Source: Alistipes timonensis (GTDB lineage Bacteria > Bacteroidota > Bacteroidia > Bacteroidales > Muribaculaceae). Taken from it: a stretch of DNA of 64,000 bases. The DNA lies in the NCBI GenBank assembly GCA_023663385.1, contig JAMPHO010000001.1:226233-290232 (forward strand), in the 5' to 3' direction. Each line of letters opens with the position of its first letter. Position 1 is the stretch's first letter. The notes under the pieces are model-generated. The model saw only the letters and a program-made list of their open reading frames with translations, was not told the DNA's origin and searched no databases. Shown here one piece after another: positions 27,164 to 35,092 of the stretch. The translations under genes and the position numbers were made by a program.

Positions 27164-27547
27164 ATGAAGACTTTACGCGCATTTCCGTCAAATTTCCCCT
27201 CGTTGTTCGACCAGGCAGCCGCGATGCCCTCCAGCCGCGAAGAGCGCCGCGTTGAAAACGCGCCCGGCGACTCGGGAGCGTTCACCGTGGGACCGGAAGA
27301 CTCGGTGCTCGTCAGCGCCGTGAAGGGTGGGCGGCTCGTGGCCACGGTCGGGTTCACCGGGATGTCGGACCTCTCGGAGCTTATGCGCGCCGCCGCGGCG
27401 GCGCTGAAGAGTGTCGGCGGACTGGTGACGCTCCGCCTTCGCAACCGCACCCAGGGCACCTCGGCCCGCAGGGTGGTGATGCTCGGGCGTATGGAGACGC
27501 GTCTCCCGTTCAGGGCTGGAGGTGAAGCGGTATGCACCGCGTCATGA
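27164..27547 (+). CDS. Small hypothetical protein
   Basis: The 127-residue product starts at ATG 27164, just after a promoter-like box. I recognise no family. There is no signal peptide. Residues 40-70 (FTVGPEDSVLVSAVKGGRLVATVGFTG) look like beta strands, followed by an Ala-rich helix (LSELMRAAAAALKSVGG) and a basic stretch (LRLRNRTQGTSARRVVMLGRMETRL). Its last 38 nt overlap the 3' end of the convergent phytase gene. The dedicated promoter and the even codon choice support a real gene, but it is only a moderate call. Confidence 0.5.
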   Translation: MKTLRAFPSNFPSLFDQAAAMPSSREERRVENAPGDSGAFTVGPEDSVLVSAVKGGRLVATVGFTGMSDLSELMRAAAAALKSVGGLVTLRLRNRTQGTSARRVVMLGRMETRLPFRAGGEAVCTAS

Positions 27548-28766
27548 AGTCGCGGGCCACGGGCCACGGGGTGTAGACCGAGTCGCTGTTGGGGAGCAGC
27601 GGTATCGGGCGCTCGTTGAGGTCGAAGCGCACATAGAGCGCGCCCTTCTTCGAACGGAAGAGCACCATGCGCAGGTTGGCGGCCATCGGCACTATGTCGA
27701 ACCCTTTCCAGTGGAGCCCGACGGTGTCGAAGTAGTTGGTCATATAGTAGCAGCCCCGGAGGCGCAGCAGCGACAGCAGCGGCATGAGCGTCTCGGCATG
27801 GCCGAAGCGGAGCATCACCGCGGCGGGGCTCTCACCGGCGGCCGCGGCGTCGGTGGTCGAAATTAGGTTGAGCACCAGTTGCGATGCCAGCTCGGCGGGG
27901 AGGATCGAAAGGGTGGTTGCCGAGTAGCGGAGGTAGTGGCGCAGGTTCTCGACGCTCCACATCGAGTTCATCTCCTCCAGGGTGAAGAATTTGCCGAGGT
28001 CGATGGCGCGGCCCATCGCAGGGATGCCGCGGAGCACCGTGAAACAGAGCAGCGATATTTCCTGGGCCTTCTTGGAGCTCATGGCGGGGTCGCTGATGAA
28101 GCGGCGGGCGGGAGCCGTAGGCACGGCGGTCTCGTAGAGCATATCGTAGGGCTGCTCCCAGGCTTTGTCGGCGCGCCATTCTATATATGCCTTGTCGAGG
28201 TCGAAGGGGCGCATCAGGGGGGAGTTCTGCCGCCCGGCTGTGGTGATAATCTCCACATGGTTGTTGAGGCGGTCGAGCTGGTGGGTGAACTCGTACATCG
28301 ACATCACGCAGCGCGGGGCGTAGGAGCTGAGGGCGCTGACGGTCTGGTCGCGGAAGAGGGTGGGGAAGGTGCGGAACATTCGGGAGGCGATGCCGCGCTG
28401 CTCGGCCATGCCGAGCGAGTCGAGCGCGCCCCAGCGGTTGTGCGACGCCTCGGCTACCATATTGACCGCCTCAAGCACCGAGCGCCCCAGGGGGGTGAGC
28501 TGTCCGGCGGAGTCGGCCGAATGGAGGTGGCGCATCAGTTTCTCAACCGGGGTGGACGACGACGGGAAGCGCGCGCCGTGGCGCCCGACGTGGTTTATGA
28601 ACACGGGTGTCAGCGAGTCGGGGGTCTCGATGAGATGCTCCGGCACGGGGTACGGCTTGGCGGTTCCCAGGCAGTCGCCGGCGGGGTAGGAGGTTTGCGT
28701 CGGGTCGGCCGCACAAAGCCGGCCGGCGATTGTTATAAGGATAGAAATAAGAAATATTCGGCGCAT
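27510..28766 (-). CDS. Secreted histidine phosphatase, MINPP-type phytase
   Basis: The 418-residue protein has a signal peptide (1-20). It belongs to the histidine phosphatase clan 2: the catalytic motif is INHVGRHGARFP (RHGxR, about 58-67) and the second motif is GHAETLMPLLSLL (about 320). The His-Ala-Glu triplet in place of His-Asp is the signature of multiple inositol-polyphosphate phosphatases, which dephosphorylate phytate without position preference. Gut Bacteroides encode such an enzyme and release it in vesicles. It should work in the periplasm or outside the cell, scavenging phosphate and inositol from dietary phytate. Confidence 0.88.
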   Translation of the reverse strand: MRRIFLISILITIAGRLCAADPTQTSYPAGDCLGTAKPYPVPEHLIETPDSLTPVFINHVGRHGARFPSSSTPVEKLMRHLHSADSAGQLTPLGRSVLEAVNMVAEASHNRWGALDSLGMAEQRGIASRMFRTFPTLFRDQTVSALSSYAPRCVMSMYEFTHQLDRLNNHVEIITTAGRQNSPLMRPFDLDKAYIEWRADKAWEQPYDMLYETAVPTAPARRFISDPAMSSKKAQEISLLCFTVLRGIPAMGRAIDLGKFFTLEEMNSMWSVENLRHYLRYSATTLSILPAELASQLVLNLISTTDAAAAGESPAAVMLRFGHAETLMPLLSLLRLRGCYYMTNYFDTVGLHWKGFDIVPMAANLRMVLFRSKKGALYVRFDLNERPIPLLPNSDSVYTPWPVARDFMTRCIPLHLQP

Positions 28767-28783
28767 AAGTGCGGATGTTTTAC

Positions 28784-28791
28784 TAAATTTG
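28784..28791 (+). promoter_or_regulatory. -7 box TAAATTTG of the TPR-tilS pair
   Basis: TAAATTTG is an exact TAnnTTTG match 21 nt before the start codon at 28813, giving a very short leader. Confidence 0.6.
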
Positions 28792-28812
28792 TGTCGTCAA
28801 AAGTAAGAAATT

Positions 28813-29118
28813 ATGGTCACTCTTCAAAGTATTAAACAAATTATCGAGGAAAACAGCGCGACCGACGCGCTCGAAAAACTCCAGCCGCTGATTGACGAGC
28901 TGAAGATGAACGGTAATTTCAACTCCCGCGGGGAGGCGCTTCTCGCCGCCGCGCTTGCCGAGAAAGGGAAGCTGATGTGGAAACTCGGCAACAAGGCCGA
29001 GGCCATCAGCTGCTACGAGGCTTCGGCCCAGGAGGACCCCACCGGGCCGGGCGCGCTGCTGCTTGAGCACTCCAACGGGATCATGGACTTCTTCAACCCC
29101 GATCTGCTAAATCCCTGA
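28813..29118 (+). CDS. Small tetratricopeptide-like protein
   Basis: The 101-residue cytoplasmic protein consists of helical hairpins. Residues 45-78 (ALLAAALAEKGKLMWKLGNKAEAISCYEASAQEDP) are a clear TPR unit. The tail is conserved-looking (LLEHSNGIMDFFNPDLLNP) and resembles small TPR proteins found next to tilS in Bacteroidales. Its TGA overlaps the tilS ATG by one base (TGATG), so the two are translationally coupled. Role unknown. Confidence 0.8.
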   Translation: MVTLQSIKQIIEENSATDALEKLQPLIDELKMNGNFNSRGEALLAAALAEKGKLMWKLGNKAEAISCYEASAQEDPTGPGALLLEHSNGIMDFFNPDLLNP

Positions 29119-30470
29119 TGGTAGAGCGGCGGGTTGCTTCTTTTTTTGACAGAGAGGGAGTGCGCCCGGGCGACGGACCTGTGGGCGTCGCGCTCAGCGG
29201 GGGTGCCGACTCGGTGGCGCTCCTCGGGGCGATGGCAGCGCTCGGTTGGCGCTGCGTGGCGCTCCATTGCCATTTCGGGCTCAGGGGGGAGGAGAGTGAC
29301 CGCGACTCCCTCCACGCCGAAGCCACGGCCCGCGCTTTGGGTTGCGACTTCAGCTCGGTCCGGTTCGATGTGGAAGCGCGCCGCCGGGCCACCGGGGAGT
29401 CACTTGAAATGGCCTGCCGCGAGCTTCGCTACGAATGGTTCACTCGTGTGGCGGAGGAGTCGGGGCTTAGGTTCGTGGCCATCGCGCACAATGCCGACGA
29501 CCGCGAGGAGACTTTCTTCCTCAACGCCCTCAGGGGCTCGGGGCTGAAAGGGCTCGGGGGTATCGCGCCGCGGAGGGGCATATTTGTCAGGCCGATGCTT
29601 GAATGCTCCCGGCGCGAGGTGCTCGATTACCTTGGCCGCAGGGGGCTGCGATATGTGACCGACAGCTCGAACCTCGTTGACGATGTGAAGCGCAACAAGC
29701 TGCGGCTCAATGTGCTGCCGGTGCTTCTCCGCGACTTCCCGTCGGCCTCGAAGGGGTTGGCGCGCACAATGGAGAATCTGCGGACTGACTTCGGGCTGCT
29801 ATCGGCGCTCGTTGAAGCCGTCAAACCTAAATATGTCGAAGACCGCCGAGTGGCGCTAAAGCCTATTGTCGATGATTTCGGCGAAGAGGCGGGGGGCGCT
29901 TTGCTATACCATTTTTTGAAGGATATAACAGGGGCGGAGGGGAGCGCCGCGACTGCTTCCCGCATCTTGGGTGCGATAGGGGAGAGTGGCCGTTATTTCA
30001 GTTTCGGCGCTGCTAAATTCCTTCTTGACCGCGGGATGCTTTATCTGCTTGATCCTTTGGCTGATGGCGGCTCAGACGATCTGCTGCTATTTCCTACCGA
30101 CTTATTGCGGCGCGATGGGCGCTGCTCGCTTTCCCTCGGGGGCGTGACGCTGACGGCGGAATTGCTCCCGACGGCGGCGTTCGCGATGCCCTTAGGCGCT
30201 GATGAGATATGGCTCGACGCGGCGGCGCTTGACGCGCCCCTCACGTTGCGCCATCCCGCCACCGGCGACCGATTGGCTCCATTCGGCATGCGGGGCACGA
30301 CGCTCCTCTCGAAACTTATGAAGGATGCCAAGATTCCCGACAATGAGAAACCCCGCCAATGGGTGTTAATGGCGGGGGATAAGACGTTGTGGCTGTGCGG
30401 AATCCGAAGCTCGCGGTATTACCTCGTCACGGAGTCGTCGGAGTCGGTGGTTCGGCTGCGCCTCGAATGA
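29118..30470 (+). CDS. tilS: tRNA(Ile)-lysidine synthase
   Basis: The 450-residue ATP-dependent enzyme adds lysine to C34 of tRNA-Ile(CAU), so that the tRNA reads AUA. The PP-loop SGGADSVAL lies at about 24-32. The family block IAHNADDREETFFLNALRGSGLKGL is at about 122-146, and LRYVTDSSNLVDDVKRNKLRLNVLP at about 177-200. The C-terminal TilS domain ends with PRQWVLMAGDKTLWLCGIR (about 410-430). It is essential in nearly all bacteria. Confidence 0.95.
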   Translation: MVERRVASFFDREGVRPGDGPVGVALSGGADSVALLGAMAALGWRCVALHCHFGLRGEESDRDSLHAEATARALGCDFSSVRFDVEARRRATGESLEMACRELRYEWFTRVAEESGLRFVAIAHNADDREETFFLNALRGSGLKGLGGIAPRRGIFVRPMLECSRREVLDYLGRRGLRYVTDSSNLVDDVKRNKLRLNVLPVLLRDFPSASKGLARTMENLRTDFGLLSALVEAVKPKYVEDRRVALKPIVDDFGEEAGGALLYHFLKDITGAEGSAATASRILGAIGESGRYFSFGAAKFLLDRGMLYLLDPLADGGSDDLLLFPTDLLRRDGRCSLSLGGVTLTAELLPTAAFAMPLGADEIWLDAAALDAPLTLRHPATGDRLAPFGMRGTTLLSKLMKDAKIPDNEKPRQWVLMAGDKTLWLCGIRSSRYYLVTESSESVVRLRLE

Positions 30471-30493
30471 ATATTGAATTATAAAGGTATAAG

Positions 30494-30521
30494 AAAAGGG
30501 CCGGGATTACCGGCCCTTTTT
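30494..30521. terminator. Bidirectional terminator between tilS and the GH28 gene
   Basis: AAAAGGGCCGG pairs perfectly with CCGGCCCTTTT around a 5-nt loop, with T-runs on both strands. It serves both convergent genes. Confidence 0.85.
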
Positions 30522-30539
30522 ATCTTGTGCGATTTTGTG

Positions 30540-31805
30540 TTATTTCGCGGGGTTGGTGAGCTTTTTGCCGTTGAGGGTGACGTTTTCAAGCACTACCTCG
30601 GGGTAGACGCAGTTGAAAGTCGGGTCCTCGGCCTGGGCCTTGATGTTGCGGAGCACGAAGTTGCTAACCTTGTCGGCGGGGTTGCCGGCGATGGTGCCGA
30701 AAGTACGGCATTCAACGTCGATGTTTTCCATCAGGATGTTGCGCACGATAGCCGAGGGCTCCTCGCCGGAGTTTTCCAGGTCGAAGAACTGCTTCCAGGG
30801 CTTCATGTCGATCACGGTGGCGCACTTGCCGGTGACGTTCTTTACGGTTATGTTCTCGTAGGTCTGGTAGGTGTCGGGGCGCATTTTCAGGCGGAGCAGT
30901 GCGCACTTGGCTTCGAGGCGGCAGTTCTGGAGCAGGATGTTCTTGGCGTGTACGCACTCGCTGCCCATAGTGAGGATGCCGTGGAGGTTGGGGCCGAACA
31001 CGCAGTCTTCAACCAGGATGTTCTCCACGATGCCGCTCTCCATCGAACGGTTGGCGTAGACACCCTTGCCACCCTTGATGCAGACACCATCGTCGTCGCA
31101 GTTGAGGTAGCAACCGCGGATGGTCACGTTGGAGCACATATCAAGGTCAAGCGCGTCGCTCGACGGGGCGCGCACCGGCTCGCGGGGAGCCTCGATGCGG
31201 CAGTTCTCGATCAGCACGTCCTTGCACTGGTAGAGGTGGGTGGTCCAGAAGGGGGAGTTCTTGAGGTTGACGCCGGAGAGTTTGAGTTTGTCGCACCCCC
31301 AGAGGAATACCAGGCGGGGGCGGTGAACCTCAAGGTTGGTGCAGGAGCGGCCCTCCTTCTTGCGCTCGGCGCGGAGGTCCCAGAACTGCTGCCAGTATTT
31401 GAGGCCGTTGCCGTTAATCACGCCGGGGCCGGTAATCTCAAAGTTGTCGACATGGTAGGCGTTTATGAGTGCGGCATAATAATATATGCTGCGACCCTCC
31501 ATGCGGGAGGGGATGAGGGGGAAGTTGGCTATGTCGTCGGAGCCCTTGATTTGCGCGCCTTCGCGGAGGTGGAGCTTGGTGCCGGGCTTGAAGAAGAGGG
31601 CGCCGGAGAGGAACGTTCCTTCGGGCACCACGATCGTGCCGCCGCCGTCGGCTTCGGCGCGGTCAATCACGGCCTGGATGGCCGCGGTCTGCACCAGGGT
31701 GCTGTCGGTCGATACGTTGTAGTCGGTCAGCACATACTCTTTGGCCTGCGGTGCGAAGGTCGTGAGGGCCAGCGCCGCGCCAAGTATAAGATTCTTGTGG
31801 GTCAT
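30540..31805 (-). CDS. GH28 polygalacturonase/rhamnogalacturonan hydrolase
   Basis: The 421-residue secreted protein (signal peptide about 1-21) is a right-handed beta-helix of family GH28. Motifs are SDALDLDMC (about 214, in place of the usual NTDG), CDDDGVCIKGG (about 236, catalytic Asp pair), GPNLHGILTMGSE (about 270) and LLRLKM (about 304, RxK motif). It hydrolyses galacturonosyl linkages in homogalacturonan or RG-I. It lies 34 nt after the CE12 esterase gene, so the pair would act in sequence on acetylated RG-I. The variation in the first motif suggests an exo- or RG-specific member. Confidence 0.85.
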   Translation of the reverse strand: MTHKNLILGAALALTTFAPQAKEYVLTDYNVSTDSTLVQTAAIQAVIDRAEADGGGTIVVPEGTFLSGALFFKPGTKLHLREGAQIKGSDDIANFPLIPSRMEGRSIYYYAALINAYHVDNFEITGPGVINGNGLKYWQQFWDLRAERKKEGRSCTNLEVHRPRLVFLWGCDKLKLSGVNLKNSPFWTTHLYQCKDVLIENCRIEAPREPVRAPSSDALDLDMCSNVTIRGCYLNCDDDGVCIKGGKGVYANRSMESGIVENILVEDCVFGPNLHGILTMGSECVHAKNILLQNCRLEAKCALLRLKMRPDTYQTYENITVKNVTGKCATVIDMKPWKQFFDLENSGEEPSAIVRNILMENIDVECRTFGTIAGNPADKVSNFVLRNIKAQAEDPTFNCVYPEVVLENVTLNGKKLTNPAK

Positions 31806-31839
31806 TTAGGTATAAGGTTTTGTGTTAGGTATTTCGGAG

Positions 31840-32691
31840 TTATTTAAGGTTGTAAGCCTCGGGACGCACGAAACGGCGGAACCCGGGAACGGTGGCCGCC
31901 ATGCCGTCGACGGCGAGGCCGGCAACCTGTATGGCGCCTTTGATATTGAGGTGGGTGTTGTCGATTTTACCCTTGGGGCAGAACTCGTAGGTGTTTTCGG
32001 GAATCCACATAAAGAGGGCCTTCGAGCGCTCGGTGCCGAGACCCTGCACGAGTTCGCGGGTGGCGGCGTTCATATCCACGAAGAATACGGCCAGCTCCTC
32101 GGCCACGTTGCGGGGAGCCACGATATAGTCGCCGTGGGTTTCCACCAGGATTTCACCCTCGGCGGGATAATCCTTTTTACCGGCCTGGAAAGATTTCTGC
32201 TTGTCGTCGGTCTCGGCGGCTGCCTGACCATCGGGCGCGGGGAAGTTGCGGCGCACGATCGAGTTCATAAGAATAGGTGTCGCGCCTTTCGAGCGGCTTT
32301 CGTTGACGAATTTGCGGAGGTTGTCGTCAAAAGTCGATCCCGGGTCGGTGTGGCGGTCGGCCTTGGGCTTCTCGTCGTTGTGGCCGAATTGTATCACGAC
32401 GTAGTCGCCCGGGCGGATTTTCTCCATAACCTTGTCCCAACGCCCCTCGTCGATGAAACTCTTGCTGCTGCGGCCGTTTACGGCGTGGTTGTCAACTTTC
32501 ACCGGGCCGGTGAGATACATAGGGAGCATCTGTCCCCAGCCGCGTTCCTGGTTCTCCTTCGAGAGGGGTTTGTTGGCCATTGTAGAGTCGCCGATCATGA
32601 ACACGGTGACGGTGTCGGTCGGTTCCGACTGCTGGGCTGAGGAGCAAAAGGGGAGGGCTAATGCCGCGAATAAAGTCGGCAGAAATTTCAT
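31840..32691 (-). CDS. Rhamnogalacturonan acetylesterase, CE12 family
   Basis: The 283-residue secreted SGNH hydrolase removes acetyl groups from galacturonate in rhamnogalacturonan. It has a signal peptide (1-19). The catalytic Ser block is FMIGDSTMANKP (about 29-40), then HAVNGRSSKSF (Gly block, about 70), FGHNDEKPKAD (Asn block, about 102) and IDNTHLNIKGA (Asp/His block, about 241). All four blocks are intact. It is first in a two-gene operon with GH28. A palindrome covers the likely transcription start and TAACCTTAA lies 12 nt before the start codon. Confidence 0.9.
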   Translation of the reverse strand: MKFLPTLFAALALPFCSSAQQSEPTDTVTVFMIGDSTMANKPLSKENQERGWGQMLPMYLTGPVKVDNHAVNGRSSKSFIDEGRWDKVMEKIRPGDYVVIQFGHNDEKPKADRHTDPGSTFDDNLRKFVNESRSKGATPILMNSIVRRNFPAPDGQAAAETDDKQKSFQAGKKDYPAEGEILVETHGDYIVAPRNVAEELAVFFVDMNAATRELVQGLGTERSKALFMWIPENTYEFCPKGKIDNTHLNIKGAIQVAGLAVDGMAATVPGFRRFVRPEAYNLK

Positions 32692-32743
32692 GATGTGAAT
32701 CAGTTAAGGTTAGCTTTTCGGTAGGCTAGCGGCGGTAGTTGCC

Positions 32744-32765
32744 GCGGAATTATTCCGCAAAATTA
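32744..32765 (-). promoter_or_regulatory. CE12/GH28 promoter with operator-like palindrome at the start site
   Basis: The -7 box TAATTTTG (32765 to 32758 on the minus strand) has a TTG element 20 nt further upstream (32786-32788). Directly after the -7 box lies the perfect 15-nt palindrome GCGGAATAATTCCGC (32758-32744), covering the expected +1 site. A repressor bound there would block transcription. Confidence 0.55.
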
Positions 32766-32818
32766 TCTAAAAATGCCGAAAGGAGCAACCGAAGGTGGCA
32801 TAATTTGTCAAAAATGGT

Positions 32819-32826
32819 TAACTTTG
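32819..32826 (+). promoter_or_regulatory. -7 box TAACTTTG of the GH65-like/DUF4450/GH106/GH105 operon
   Basis: TAACTTTG is an exact TAnnTTTG match, 87 nt upstream of the start codon at 32914. It is divergent from the CE12 promoter, with the two -7 boxes 53 nt apart. Confidence 0.6.
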
Positions 32827-32913
32827 CGCTCAAATCCATCAAGCTCATCCGTCGCGGAAACCCCGGATGTCTTCCCAACCTGATCTAAAACCGTTTTCAT
32901 TATCACTTTACCA

Positions 32914-35025
32914 ATGAACCGCAGCAAGATTCACTATCTTCTCGCGGCATCCGTGCCCGCTTTGGTGGCGATCGCGGCGTGCAAGAGCGAGTCGTCGGCT
33001 ATTGACCGCGTAGCGTTGCTCGAACGCAATAACCCGAGAATCACCGAAATCGATACACTTGCCTCGCTTACCGTGGGCAACGGAGGCTTTGCCTTCACAG
33101 TTGACGCCACCGGCCTCCAGACCTTCCCCGAGCTCTACAGCAAGGGTGTGCCCCTGGGCACTCAGAGCCACTGGGGGTGGCACTCGTTCCCCAACCCGGA
33201 GAATTTCACCCACGACGAGACCCTGAAGGATTATGACTTCGGCCGCGGTCGCAAGGAACCCTATTCGGTTCAGTTCAACGAGGCCGGCCGCAACAAGGAC
33301 GCCGCTAACTGGTACCGCGTGAACCCCCACCGCCTCCATCTCGGTGCTCTCGGCTTTGCCGACCTCAACCCCGAGCAGGTTAAGGATGTCGACCAGACAC
33401 TCGACCTCATGAAGGGCGAGATTCGCTCGAACTTCACCGTCGACGGCAAGCCCGTGTCGGTTAGCACCACCTGCCACCCCGATGCCGACATCGTGGCTGC
33501 CAGCATCTCCTCCGAGGCGATGCTCCCGGTGCGCCTCCGCTTCCCGTATCCCACCGGCGGACATTGCGACGACGCGTGCGACTGGACCAAGGACTCGCTC
33601 CACACCACCGAGATTATCGAGGCCGACGCCAAGCACGCGCTCATACGCCACAACCTCGACTCGACCTCGTACTACGTTGACCTGGCCTACACCAACGCCG
33701 CCGTGCCCGAGCTTACCGGCCCCAACGCCGTAACCATCACCCCGACCGCGAAGGATTGGACCATAACCGCCACATTCTCGCCCGAGAAGCCCGCTGCGGC
33801 CCCCTCGGCCAAGGAGACCGCCGAGGCTTCGGCCAAGTACTGGGGCGATTTCTGGAACAACGGCGGCGTGGTCGATTTCAGCCATTGCACCGACCCCCGC
33901 GCCAAGGAATTGGAGCGCCGCGTGGTTCTCTCGCAGTATCTCCTGGCCGCGCAGTGCGCCGCTCCGACCCCTCCGCAGGAAACCGGCCTTACCTATAACT
34001 CCTGGTTCGGCAAATTCCACCTTGAGATGATCTGGTGGCACCAGGCGCAGTTCGCCCTCTACGGCCACGAAGACCTCCTGGCCCGCACCCTCCCCTGGTA
34101 TGAGTCGGTGGCTCCCGTAGCTGCCGAGATAGCCAACCGTCAGGGCTTCGAAGGACTGCGTTGGATGAAGATGACCGACCCCTCCGGCACCGAGGCCCCC
34201 TCGAAGGTAGGCTCCTTCCTGATTTGGCAGCAGCCCCACCTTATCTACCTCGCCGAGCTCCTGTACCGCGCCAACCCGACCGACTCGGTGCTCAATAAGT
34301 ATTACGACCTCGTGCAGGGTACCGCCAAGTTCATGACCTCGTTTGCCGAATACGACGGTATGGGTAACCGCTATGTGCTCCGCGGCGCCATTCCCGCGCA
34401 GGAAACACTCCGCGCCGCCGAAACAGTCAATCCCCCCTTCGAGCTTTCCTACTGGCACTACGCCCTCTCGACCGCCCAGAAATGGCGCGAGCGCAAGGGT
34501 GAAGGTCGCAATCTCGACTGGGATGAGATTATCGACAAACTCTCACCCCTCGCCGCTCAGGACTCGCTCTATCTCGCCGCCGAGACCGCTACCGAAACCT
34601 ATAAGGACACCCGCTTCACTTCCGACCATATGGCTGTGCTCGCCGCCCTGGGTGTGCTTCCCAAGTCGCCGCTCGTGCGCGAGGACCTCATGCTCAATAC
34701 TTTCGACTGGATTTACGACAACTGGCAGTGGGGTCGCACCTGGGGCTGGGACTACCCGACAACGGCAATGAACGCCGTGCGCCTCGGTCAGCCCGAACGC
34801 GCCCTCAACGCCCTGCTCATGGACAAGCGTACAAACACCTACCTCCCCAACGGCCATAACTACCAGGACAAGCGTCTGCGCTGCTACCTCCCCGGCAACG
34901 GCGGACTCCTGACCGCGGTGGCCCTGATGACCGCCGGTTGGGATGGCTGCGAGGTCGAGAACCCCGGCTTCCCCAAGGACGGTACCTGGGACGTGCGCTG
35001 GGAAGGCATCAAGCCGCTCCCCTGA
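32914..35025 (+). CDS. GH65-like six-hairpin glycosidase lipoprotein
   Basis: The 703-residue lipoprotein has its lipid-anchor Cys at about 23 (AIAAC). The N-terminal part (about 40-300) is a beta-sandwich with LASLTVGNGGFAFTVDATGLQTFPE, as in GH65-related enzymes. The rest is an (alpha/alpha)6 barrel with the recognisable stretch NSWFGKFHLEMIWWHQAQFALYG (about 362-385) and late WGWDYPTTAMNAVRLGQPERALNALL. GH65-type enzymes invert alpha-glycosidic bonds with a Glu; the Glu in FHLEMIWW is a candidate. The exact substrate cannot be told, but the operon makes an oligosaccharide from rhamnogalacturonan likely. First gene of a four-gene operon. Confidence 0.7.
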   Translation: MNRSKIHYLLAASVPALVAIAACKSESSAIDRVALLERNNPRITEIDTLASLTVGNGGFAFTVDATGLQTFPELYSKGVPLGTQSHWGWHSFPNPENFTHDETLKDYDFGRGRKEPYSVQFNEAGRNKDAANWYRVNPHRLHLGALGFADLNPEQVKDVDQTLDLMKGEIRSNFTVDGKPVSVSTTCHPDADIVAASISSEAMLPVRLRFPYPTGGHCDDACDWTKDSLHTTEIIEADAKHALIRHNLDSTSYYVDLAYTNAAVPELTGPNAVTITPTAKDWTITATFSPEKPAAAPSAKETAEASAKYWGDFWNNGGVVDFSHCTDPRAKELERRVVLSQYLLAAQCAAPTPPQETGLTYNSWFGKFHLEMIWWHQAQFALYGHEDLLARTLPWYESVAPVAAEIANRQGFEGLRWMKMTDPSGTEAPSKVGSFLIWQQPHLIYLAELLYRANPTDSVLNKYYDLVQGTAKFMTSFAEYDGMGNRYVLRGAIPAQETLRAAETVNPPFELSYWHYALSTAQKWRERKGEGRNLDWDEIIDKLSPLAAQDSLYLAAETATETYKDTRFTSDHMAVLAALGVLPKSPLVREDLMLNTFDWIYDNWQWGRTWGWDYPTTAMNAVRLGQPERALNALLMDKRTNTYLPNGHNYQDKRLRCYLPGNGGLLTAVALMTAGWDGCEVENPGFPKDGTWDVRWEGIKPLP

Positions 35026-35092
35026 CGCCGCCTGCCTGGCCAGAGCGCCTTCAATCTGATTCACAAAACCCAATAAATAAGTCAGTCAACTG

